Shown here: positions 27,277-35,073 of the stretch, piece by piece
Layout of the letters: each line of letters starts with the position of its first letter
Position numbering within the stretch: position 1 is the first letter of the stretch
Assembly (NCBI GenBank): GCA_008501765.1
Contig: QQUE01000021.1
Coordinates: 1 to 64,000 of the forward strand
Direction of reading: 5' to 3'
Length of the DNA: 64,000 nt
Source of the DNA: Calditrichota bacterium
GTDB lineage: Bacteria; Zhuqueibacterota; Zhuqueibacteria; Zhuqueibacterales; Geothermadaptataceae
The notes under the pieces: generated by a model
What the model was told of the DNA's origin: nothing
Seen by the model: only the letters and a program-made list of their open reading frames with translations
Database searches by the model: none
Program-made: the position numbers and the translations under genes

Positions 27277-28110
27277 TCAGCCTTTCAGTCCACCGATGAG
27301 AATTCCGCGGATATAATATCTTTGCAGGGCAAGAAATACGAGAATTACCGGAAGAACGGTAATGACGGATCCTGCCATCATTAACTCAGGATCAAGCACG
27401 AATTCCTTTGATAAATTTGCCAACGCAACAGGCAGTGTGTACATGCTTTCATCGCTCATGACAATCAACGGCCAGAGAAAATCATTCCACGTGCCCATGA
27501 ACGTAAATAAGGCTAAAGTCACTAAAATTGGCATTGCCAGCGGAATGACGATTTTCCAGTAAATATAAAAATCATTGGCTCCATCAAGATACGCTGCCTC
27601 TAACAGACTGTCCGGAATGCTGGATAAATATTGGCGAATTAAAAAAATACCAAAGATGCTTGCCATGCCCGGCAGAATTATCCCCAAATAAGAATTCAGC
27701 AACCCAAGCTTGTTCAGCAAGAGAAAAACCGGCAACATGGTTACTTGCCCGGGAATAATCATCGACAGCAGCAATAGCTTAAAAATTCGCTGTTTGCCGC
27801 GAAAATTGTATTTCGCAAAGGCAAAACCGGCCAACGAATTAACAAACAGACTCACAAGAGTTACACTGACGGCCAATATCAAACTATTGAGAAAATAACG
27901 CGTCAAATTCATTCGCTCGAACAGAAAAATATATTGCTTTAAAGTTGCAGCAGCAGGGAAAATCTTTGGTGGAAATGTCGAAGCTTCTCCGGTTTCCATA
28001 AACGATGCGCCCAGCATCCAAATAAACGGCAGCATCGTTAGCACAGCGCCCAAGCCCACGACCACATGCAATGCAGTAATCGTTATATTTTTACGGATTT
28101 TTGCTCGCAT
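27277..28110 (-). CDS. Sugar ABC transporter permease (MalG type)
   Basis: 277 aa with six predicted membrane segments. The cytoplasmic EAA loop reads EAAYLDGANDFYIYWKIVIPLAMP, the usual contact with the ATPase, and the C-terminus ends in RGILIGGLKG as in MalG-like proteins. ATG 28110 is one base after the stop of the MalF-type gene, with AGAGAAG upstream; an earlier start inside the previous gene was rejected. It should pair with the permease at 28112 and the ATPase at 4679 to import an oligosaccharide. Confidence 0.92.
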   Translation of the reverse strand: MRAKIRKNITITALHVVVGLGAVLTMLPFIWMLGASFMETGEASTFPPKIFPAAATLKQYIFLFERMNLTRYFLNSLILAVSVTLVSLFVNSLAGFAFAKYNFRGKQRIFKLLLLSMIIPGQVTMLPVFLLLNKLGLLNSYLGIILPGMASIFGIFLIRQYLSSIPDSLLEAAYLDGANDFYIYWKIVIPLAMPILVTLALFTFMGTWNDFLWPLIVMSDESMYTLPVALANLSKEFVLDPELMMAGSVITVLPVILVFLALQRYYIRGILIGGLKG

Positions 28111-28111
28111 A

Positions 28112-28996
28112 TTAAATTTCTTCTCTTTGGTTTTTGCGAAATAAAGATTGCATAACCGCAAACCCAATCATGATAAAAAATAAAATAAATGCGATGGCAG
28201 AAGAATATCCCATCTGCCACCAGCGGAAGCCCTGATCGTACAAATAAAGCACGATACTCAAACTGGCGTGCAGCGGACCACCCTGTGTCATCACATAGGG
28301 TTCAGCAAAAAACTGGAAATATCCGATAGCGGTTATGACGGTGATGAAAATTGTTGTCGGGGCCAATTGCGGGATAGTAATTTTCAAATGCTGTTGCCAA
28401 CGGCTGGCGCCATCAATTTCAGCAGCTTCATACAATTCATCCGGGATGGCTTGCAGCCCAGCCAAATAGATCATCATGCTATAACCAAAATTTTTCCATG
28501 CTGCCAGAATAATGAGCGCGGGCATCACCCAAAAAGGATCTCCCAGCCAGTCAACCGGTGCAATATCAAAAAAAGATAATATATAATTAATCACACCGTA
28601 ACGCGGGTGATAGAGATATCTCCAGACAACAGCAACAGCAACGAGGGTGGTAATAACCGGCATAAAAAAAGCGAGGCGGAATATTTTTTTAAAGCGCAAT
28701 AATTTGGAATTTAACGCGACAGCAGCAACAAAGGCCAAGACAATTGTTAGCGGCCCACCGACCAATACGAAATAAAGCGTGTTAAAAATAGCCTTCCAAA
28801 AGAGCGGATCATTGAATATTCGCTGGTAATTCTGCAGGAAAATTATCCGGGTTCGCTCCCAGTAACCGAGGGCATAAATATCAAAATCTGTCCCACTCAT
28901 TATAAACGCAGCAAGGACTGGCAAAAAGAAAAAAACCAGCAACGTTCCCAATGCCGGGAACAGGAAAAAGTAAGGGATGAATTTTCGGGATTGCAT
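28112..28996 (-). CDS. Sugar ABC transporter permease (MalF type)
   Basis: 294 aa with about six membrane segments and the EAA loop YEAAEIDGASRWQQHLKITIPQLAP. The N-terminal PYFFLFPALGTLLVFFFLPVL stretch is standard for MalF/UgpA permeases. ATG 28996 is placed 5 bases after AGGTGA, which overlaps the stop of the binding-protein gene; a GTG at 29005 would be too close to the site. It forms the inner-membrane channel with the next gene. Confidence 0.92.
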   Translation of the reverse strand: MQSRKFIPYFFLFPALGTLLVFFFLPVLAAFIMSGTDFDIYALGYWERTRIIFLQNYQRIFNDPLFWKAIFNTLYFVLVGGPLTIVLAFVAAVALNSKLLRFKKIFRLAFFMPVITTLVAVAVVWRYLYHPRYGVINYILSFFDIAPVDWLGDPFWVMPALIILAAWKNFGYSMMIYLAGLQAIPDELYEAAEIDGASRWQQHLKITIPQLAPTTIFITVITAIGYFQFFAEPYVMTQGGPLHASLSIVLYLYDQGFRWWQMGYSSAIAFILFFIMIGFAVMQSLFRKNQREEI

Positions 28997-29006
28997 CAAA
29001 GTCACC

Positions 29007-30293
29007 TTAATTTGTCTGCAGTAATTTACGCGCCAGCAACCAGCGTCGTTTCTCCAAAATCTGATCTACTTCACTATTAAGCTTGAGAATCATTTGATCC
29101 AGCGTCATTTTTTTATGAATAACAAGCTCGAGGTGTTCCTGCAATTTTACGTAAATCTGCTCCCATTCTGCGATTTCAGGCGTCCCTTTGACATCATTCA
29201 ACTGTTCATAAAATGCACGGGATATCACATCATCGCGAAGCTCGGGTTCCTGCCATGCGGCCCGAACAGAGGGCAGATCACTGGTCAGATGAAAAAAATC
29301 GAGCTGCGTTTCTTTATTGCCAAGAAACTCAATCCATTTCCAAGCGGCCTCGGACTTGCCTGTTCCTTTGAAAATCACCAAACTCGCGCCGCCGGCCAAC
29401 GAGGTACGGTATTTTTTGCGGGGCATCGGCGCTGTTGCCCATTTGTCCTGCAATTCCGGAAAGCGGCTTCTGATCTCATTGCCAATCCAGGAACCGTGGA
29501 TCATCGCAGAAAAATCGCCCTGAGCAAATCCCTGGTAAATATTCGTAAATTCAGTCATACTGCGAGAGGCAAGATTCTCTTCAAAAAAAGTTAAATAAAA
29601 CTCAAGCGCCTCCCGTGTTCGCGGATCATCAAATGCCGCAAACTGGTAATTGTCTTTCAAAAACAGGCCGTCATTTGCCATAATCAACATGACGGGCACG
29701 TAGCCATCGTTCGAAATTAGTGAAAAATAGGCGGCATATTTTTTGGCACCCGGTGGCAGGTTTTGGCAAATTTTGCGGGAGGCGTCCAGCCATTCAGCCC
29801 AAGTTTGTGGCGGCTTCTCGTATCCTGCCGCCTGCAAAATATCGCGGCGGTAGAAAAAGACACGCGTATCAACGTACCAGGGAATCCCGTATAATTGATT
29901 GCCAATAACATTTGTTTGCCAGATCCCCTCGAAAAACATTTCCTGTTTTAGATTGACGGAATTTTGTACCAAAGAGTCCAGCCCGGCCAAAGCGCCAATT
30001 GCCTGAAATTCGGGAATCCAGGTATTGCCCAATTGACAAACGTCAGGCAGCGTATTACCAGCCACGGCCGTGAGCAATTTTTCGTGAGCCGCACCCCAGG
30101 GTATCGATTGTATTTTCAGTTTTATTTCCGGATGCTGTTTTTCAAACTCGGGAACGAGGTGCTTAATTTTCTCGCCTTCGGCCCCCATCGCCCAAAACGT
30201 CAGGATATTTTTGTCCGCTGAATCCTGTTGGCAAGCCGAAAGAAACAAAAGATAAGTAATAAATGGGAGTATTTTTTTTACCGGAAATAACAT
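29007..30293 (-). CDS. Extracellular sugar-binding lipoprotein of an ABC transporter
   Basis: 428 aa. The signal peptide ends in LFLSAC with Cys21 as lipidation site. The mature protein has the two-lobed family 1 solute-binding fold with TFWAMGAEGEKIKHLVPEFEKQHPEIKL at the N-terminus, GNTLPDVCQLGNTW and a GFAQGDFSAMIHGSWIG segment. It would capture an oligosaccharide and hand it to the permeases that follow directly. Aromatic residues in the likely cleft (WYVDTRVFFYRR) suit sugar stacking. A LacI-type palindrome sits 22 bp upstream of the ATG; the ribosome site is weak. Sugar identity is unknown. Confidence 0.9.
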   Translation of the reverse strand: MLFPVKKILPFITYLLFLSACQQDSADKNILTFWAMGAEGEKIKHLVPEFEKQHPEIKLKIQSIPWGAAHEKLLTAVAGNTLPDVCQLGNTWIPEFQAIGALAGLDSLVQNSVNLKQEMFFEGIWQTNVIGNQLYGIPWYVDTRVFFYRRDILQAAGYEKPPQTWAEWLDASRKICQNLPPGAKKYAAYFSLISNDGYVPVMLIMANDGLFLKDNYQFAAFDDPRTREALEFYLTFFEENLASRSMTEFTNIYQGFAQGDFSAMIHGSWIGNEIRSRFPELQDKWATAPMPRKKYRTSLAGGASLVIFKGTGKSEAAWKWIEFLGNKETQLDFFHLTSDLPSVRAAWQEPELRDDVISRAFYEQLNDVKGTPEIAEWEQIYVKLQEHLELVIHKKMTLDQMILKLNSEVDQILEKRRWLLARKLLQTN

Positions 30294-30314
30294 AATTCAA
30301 TTATATTTTATCAA

Positions 30315-30330
30315 ATGTAAACGTTTACAT
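30315..30330. promoter_or_regulatory. LacI-family operator upstream of the sugar-binding protein gene
   Basis: The same perfect palindrome ATGTAAACGTTTACAT as at 27179, here flanked by AA and TT so that 20 bp are symmetrical. It lies 22 bp upstream of the binding-protein ATG, where bound repressor could block transcription. Confidence 0.82.
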
Positions 30331-30846
30331 TTTTAATTTACAAAACGATATTTTATAATTCAACAAAAAATAATATTACTCCATGTATCTGGTTTTACTT
30401 GTTTTATAGATTTATTAAATCGTGATTTTAAAAAACATTTTTCATCCGAAGAACTACACTTTTCTTTTTTGGGATATCCAGCAAAGTGAGACTCCGATGG
30501 ATAAAATATTTATAAGCTGATGAAATCCCTTGCATAACACTTTTTTATCATTTATAATAATTATGATCGACTGATTACACTTCAGCCTTATGGCTATTTC
30601 GCGCAAAAAGCACCGCACTTCTCTTTAATTTCTAACTCTGATTCACTTCTTTGAATTTATTATTTATAAATTCTATTGGCTCTGCTATGGTTAATTTTTC
30701 TCATAATTTAATAGGCAAAATTGCTATGCAGAACCGGTAGAGTGAAATTTCTGTCTCATCGAATATTTAATTTTCATCCGACTTATCCATATTATTTTCA
30801 AGTGATTGAATTTAGGTAAAATTTCAAACCCAAACCTGCGGTGGAT
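30331..30846. other. Divergent AT-rich spacer
   Basis: About 515 bp between the minus-strand binding-protein gene and the plus-strand sigma-factor gene. No ORF, repeat or RNA gene was recognised. It must hold the promoters of both divergent units, but no clear consensus was seen. Confidence 0.5.
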
Positions 30847-31515
30847 ATGAGTTACAGCGATTTAAGAAATAACGATTTAATTCAATTTTTGGTAAAGAAT
30901 AACAATAACCAATTGGCCTGGGAAGAATTTTATAATCGGTTCATCAAGCATATTTGCCGGGTCACTGTTAATGAGAGCAAATTTAGAAACTTTCAAGAAG
31001 GGATGAATGACCCTGTCGATATCGCGCATGAGGTGATGACGGCTCTTATCAATAATAAATGCCATGCGCTTAAATGCTTTAAAGGAAAACACGAAAATTC
31101 GATTTATACATACTTACAAACGACAACTATTCGAATAATACTGAACAAAATAAAAAAAGATGGCGCGCAGAAACGCCCCCCAAATGAGTTAAAAAGATAC
31201 CTTGAATCACCCATCGCCGACATAGAAAATATTGATATGAAAATGCTGAAAGATATTTTACCTGATCCTGGATCACTTTCCGAAATTGAACACTATGAGC
31301 TAATTGAGGTGGTCAATTTTTGTATAAAAAAAGTTGCGAGCAAAAGACGCCATTCATATCAATATTTAATGATTTTTACATCATTCATCGAATGGGGGCT
31401 GACGTCGCGTGAGATCGCCCAGCTTCCAAATGTTCCTTTGGGCTGGAAACGAATCGAGAATATCGTTAGTGAAATGCGAAAAGGTGTTCGAGAATGTCTA
31501 AAATCAAGACTGTAA
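30847..31515 (+). CDS. RNA polymerase sigma-70 family (ECF-like) factor
   Basis: 222 aa. The N-terminal part (NQLAWEEFYNRFIKHICRV, then DIAHEVMTALINN) resembles sigma region 2, IYTYLQTTTIRIILNKIKK fits the end of region 2, and the C-terminal TSREIAQLPNVPLGWKRIENIVSEMRKGVRECL looks like a region 4 helix-turn-helix. It is diverged, so the call is moderate. It starts a six-gene operon with an anti-sigma protein, a membrane zincin and a CHAT protein, and presumably transcribes envelope or stress genes, perhaps its own operon. Start codon uncertain: GTG at 30841 or ATG at 30847, neither with a good ribosome site. Confidence 0.75.
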   Translation: MSYSDLRNNDLIQFLVKNNNNQLAWEEFYNRFIKHICRVTVNESKFRNFQEGMNDPVDIAHEVMTALINNKCHALKCFKGKHENSIYTYLQTTTIRIILNKIKKDGAQKRPPNELKRYLESPIADIENIDMKMLKDILPDPGSLSEIEHYELIEVVNFCIKKVASKRRHSYQYLMIFTSFIEWGLTSREIAQLPNVPLGWKRIENIVSEMRKGVRECLKSRL

Positions 31516-31663
31516 CAATGAAATAAAACAAGAGAGTTCCACAATTAAAGTTGTCTATTTAAATAGGGTATATATTTGATCAGTATTACCGCGAATAAAT
31601 TGAATGAATTGCTTGGAAGGCGAATGTGATTAAACTAGGATTTGAATCTGGGAAAGAATTCTT

Positions 31664-32644
31664 ATGGCGAATATAGAACAATTCAACGAGAATGATTGTA
31701 GCAAAAGTAATTTCTTTTATGATGACCTGCTCTCCCGTTATCTCGAAGGTGATGTTTCTCCGGATGAAATTAAGGAAGTACACACGCTTCTTGAATCGGA
31801 TCCAGTTTATTTGGAAACATTGGCGTCACTGGTGAGATTTTCATTCACTGAAGCTAATGCAGAAGATGAAGAAAAACTCCAAAATTTATTAAAACTAACA
31901 CCGGCTGAACTCGCCAAAAAGGTTCAGCGCCTGATAGAAATCAACGAACCGCAGCAGGATGAAACCCCAATACCCGAGTTCTCACCGAAGAAAAATCTTT
32001 GGCAAGAAATAAATTGGCCAAATTTCCAACCTGCGCTAAAATATGCAGCCGTTCTTTTTATTGTGGTTTTGGCCGGGCGCCACTATTATTTCAACATGCA
32101 AAGTGACCACTATACACAAAAAGGAATCACCCACCTCGTGCAAAATCATGTTATAACTTCACCGGAGGAACCACGGTTAACAGGTGGATTTTCCTATAGT
32201 ATTTTCGGAACTTCCCGCGGTAGGAAAACATCGATTGATTCCGTGAACACCTTTTTACAAAAAGCGCTGGATAAAAATTATGAAAACAAAGAGGGGCATC
32301 ACTTTCTTGGAACCTATTATTTATTGGAAGATGAGAATTTCGAGCAGGCAAAAGCAGAGTATCAATGGGTCTATCAACAGGATTCCACCAATGCCAACAT
32401 CTTAAATGACCTCGGTGTTTTGGCGATGAAACAGGGTCAGGAGACAATCGCTGCAGATTTTTTTCGCCGAGCCGTTCAAAATGATGCCAATCTTTTAGAA
32501 GCAAAATATAATTTAGGAACAGTATACCAAAAACTTGAGCAGGCCGACAAAGCACAGGCTGCCTGGAAATTGTACTTACAACAGGACTCGACTTCGACTT
32601 GGGCAGATATTGCACGGGAGTGGCTTGACAAGCTGCGTGAATAA
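31664..32644 (+). CDS. Membrane anti-sigma-like protein with periplasmic TPR region
   Basis: 326 aa. Residues about 18-60 (DDLLSRYLEGDVSPDEIKEVHTLLESDP) match the cytoplasmic helical domain of anti-sigma factors, without the zinc-binding His-Cys-Cys set. One membrane segment (about 126-142, YAAVLFIVVLAGRHYYF) follows, then three or four TPR units (about 185-320, with NANILNDLGVLAMKQGQ and LEAKYNLGTVYQKLEQADKAQ). It would hold the sigma factor at the membrane and sense partners through the TPRs; this is inferred from gene order and topology. It lies 148 bp after the sigma gene and 23 bp before the zincin gene. Confidence 0.75.
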   Translation: MANIEQFNENDCSKSNFFYDDLLSRYLEGDVSPDEIKEVHTLLESDPVYLETLASLVRFSFTEANAEDEEKLQNLLKLTPAELAKKVQRLIEINEPQQDETPIPEFSPKKNLWQEINWPNFQPALKYAAVLFIVVLAGRHYYFNMQSDHYTQKGITHLVQNHVITSPEEPRLTGGFSYSIFGTSRGRKTSIDSVNTFLQKALDKNYENKEGHHFLGTYYLLEDENFEQAKAEYQWVYQQDSTNANILNDLGVLAMKQGQETIAADFFRRAVQNDANLLEAKYNLGTVYQKLEQADKAQAAWKLYLQQDSTSTWADIAREWLDKLRE

Positions 32645-32667
32645 CTGTTTTATCAGGAGGTGGGTAA

Positions 32668-34533
32668 ATGTGGGAAAAAGAAAGAAGGATTCGCTTTCAA
32701 TTAAGGCTTGATTTTTTAAGCAGCGCTCTTGGGGTCGTCTGGGCATTTATTGTTTTACTCATTACTTTAATAGCTATTGCCGGAGGTGGCAGAAACCTTG
32801 TCACAGATTTTTTCTATGCCATATATCCCGGCTACAGTCTCAGTATTCTTGGTGCAATTCTGGGATTTATCTGGGGATATCTGCACGGTTTTCTACAGGG
32901 GTATCTCGTTGCCTGGCTTTACAAATATTGGTTGAACAGGGATGACATCGACCTGATATTTCCTGATCTTGTAAAGCAAAACTGGGCTGTTTTGCAAGAA
33001 GGAAGAGGGCAAAATCCATACACAATCGTCTTTGTAGCCAATCCGATGATTTTAAAATACTCTGAAAATGAGAATGACCGAAATTGCGAAAAAGACCCAA
33101 TTATGGATGACAAAGCATGGTTTTCCATCACAGTCCGGCGCTGCATCAGATCCATTTATCGCAACGAACTCTTCGGCATCAAAGAATTTATTTCCAGCTA
33201 TCGGATTATAGCAATTTTTGACTCCGATTTTAAGGTGGACAACATGAGCGCTGCTGAGCAAAAAACACATGCACTCTGTGAGGAATATAATCTCGATGAG
33301 CTTTTAGCACCAAGAAAACGTTTGTTTGTCAGTGCCCCCGATGAATTCGAGGACATTAGCAAAAATTACGTTGCCAGATTTTGGCCGCGAATATATTCCG
33401 GGTCCACTGGCAGTGATGCCATCGATATAATTTTTGCCATCTCCGGTTCCCCAACCCATATCCGTTCGGCAGCGCGTTTTTCCAAAGAACCAGAAGTTGT
33501 GAAGCCATTGAAAAGCAAGAAAAATACCGACAACGGTGTATTCTTCAATTTTAAATTTCGAAAAAACGCGGCAACTTGGGATGCGTTCCATGATAAAAAA
33601 CTACACGCTTTTTATGCTGATTTACCGGGCATCGTTGCGCTTTCTGCTTTGGAGGACAGACCCAAAACAACCATCCATGAACTTGCCCACGCGATAGGTT
33701 CTCCCGAAAATGGATTCATCGATGACGAATACTATGACGGCGGACAGCGGGGAGCTCCGTTTAGAATTAACAAGAAAACAAGAACGCCCTATAAACTTTC
33801 AAAAAATGCCTTAGGCGTTGGAGTAACAAAAGGTCCGCTGCTATTGGAATTGGAGGATATCCGAGATGAGCTAAATGACGCCGGTCTACCTTCCATTAAT
33901 CCCACTGACATAAAATCAAAATTGCAGGCTATTGTAGATCAGTCAGAATCAGGTGATTCCGATTTCCTCTACAAAGTAATGGAAGAATGCGGCCCTGATA
34001 ATATTCAGTATTATGGACGAAGCATTCTAAGACATGCTGACCAAACCAAATACCAGGTAACCGAACCGGCCCTTACAGGTTTAAAAAGGGACTTGGTTCG
34101 CCGGAGCGTTATGGACTTACCGGACGATGATGATTATGTGAATCACATTAATTCTATCTCTGCTATTATTACCAAATTAAGAAGAATTAGTGGAAATACA
34201 CCTGGGAGAATCATTTTTCGAACAAAACTCGTAGCCGAGTTTGGAGCCACTGATACAGCATTATATGAAGATCTTATTTACAAACACATGAAAGCTGGTG
34301 TTGAAACTATTCCGCAGTATTTTACCACCTATAAATTTAATAATGAAACACGGGAATATTATTCAAATCGTTCCCGGCCGAATGCACAACGCAACTGGAG
34401 TTCATATGTGCCGGCAGCACTGAGCCCCCTTGTTTCCTGTACTATGGACAGGGTATTCTATTCTTATAAGTTTGACAAAGTCATTTTCGATCTCATGTAT
34501 GATCGTTTAATCACGAAGATAAATAGATTATAA
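32668..34533 (+). CDS. Membrane protein with HELAH zincin-type metalloprotease motif
   Basis: 621 aa, not recognised as a named family. Residues about 16-40 and 52-85 form two or three membrane segments, with a Gly-rich GFIWGYLHGFLQGYLVAWLY stretch similar in style to the last gene of the operon. The soluble part (about 110-621) contains THELAHAIGSPENGFIDDEYYD: His337, Glu338 and His341 form an HExxH zinc site, and the acidic residues at 352-354 could give the third ligand, as in M64-like zincins. It is probably an envelope or cytoplasmic protease acting in the same pathway as the anti-sigma and CHAT proteins; that is inference. A strong AGGAGGTG site precedes ATG. Confidence 0.65.
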   Translation: MWEKERRIRFQLRLDFLSSALGVVWAFIVLLITLIAIAGGGRNLVTDFFYAIYPGYSLSILGAILGFIWGYLHGFLQGYLVAWLYKYWLNRDDIDLIFPDLVKQNWAVLQEGRGQNPYTIVFVANPMILKYSENENDRNCEKDPIMDDKAWFSITVRRCIRSIYRNELFGIKEFISSYRIIAIFDSDFKVDNMSAAEQKTHALCEEYNLDELLAPRKRLFVSAPDEFEDISKNYVARFWPRIYSGSTGSDAIDIIFAISGSPTHIRSAARFSKEPEVVKPLKSKKNTDNGVFFNFKFRKNAATWDAFHDKKLHAFYADLPGIVALSALEDRPKTTIHELAHAIGSPENGFIDDEYYDGGQRGAPFRINKKTRTPYKLSKNALGVGVTKGPLLLELEDIRDELNDAGLPSINPTDIKSKLQAIVDQSESGDSDFLYKVMEECGPDNIQYYGRSILRHADQTKYQVTEPALTGLKRDLVRRSVMDLPDDDDYVNHINSISAIITKLRRISGNTPGRIIFRTKLVAEFGATDTALYEDLIYKHMKAGVETIPQYFTTYKFNNETREYYSNRSRPNAQRNWSSYVPAALSPLVSCTMDRVFYSYKFDKVIFDLMYDRLITKINRL

Positions 34534-34554
34534 TAAATATAAGGAGCGAAAAAA

Positions 34555-35073
34555 ATGACTCCATTACACCCGTTGTTGCGGCGAGCCCTGCTTGCACACG
34601 AAAACCATTGGCGCTTGACTCCAACCCTACTCGATGAATATGAAGCTTTGGTAGCACAACTCTATGATTCCGAAGTTGAGGCAATTGTAAAAATCAGAAC
34701 GAAGCCTATCACAAAAACACAAAAAAAGACACCCGGGTTAGTTGACAAAATAAATCAATTCCGTTCTACATTCATGCCCAATTATGACGATGTGCGACAA
34801 GCATGGGCAGAACATCAGAAAAAAAATATAATGGGGCGATACAGCCTGCCAAAACTTATGAATTTTATGGTAGTCGTGCCTATTATAATTATTTGGATTA
34901 TTTGGATATTAATCGGTGACCTAAAATCTGACTCCATTTCTGAAATCGGAAGACAAACTATAATATTGGTATCTTTAATCAGTTTATTTTTGGGTCTGAG
35001 TAATATTAAAAATCCAGCTTTTACAATAATACCAAAATTGCGTTATAGAAAGAAAAACAACATCAAAAAATGA
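34555..35073 (+). CDS. Small membrane protein of the sigma-CHAT operon, function unknown
   Basis: 172 aa. The first 90 residues are soluble and charged (HPLLRRALLAHENHWRLTPTLLDEYEAL), followed by two membrane segments (about 103-121 and 133-148) and a basic C-terminus. No family recognised. It overlaps the CHAT gene by 4 bp (ATGA) and has a ribosome site AAGGAG, so it is surely expressed with it. Possibly a membrane partner of the CHAT or zincin protein. Confidence 0.65.
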   Translation: MTPLHPLLRRALLAHENHWRLTPTLLDEYEALVAQLYDSEVEAIVKIRTKPITKTQKKTPGLVDKINQFRSTFMPNYDDVRQAWAEHQKKNIMGRYSLPKLMNFMVVVPIIIIWIIWILIGDLKSDSISEIGRQTIILVSLISLFLGLSNIKNPAFTIIPKLRYRKKNNIKK

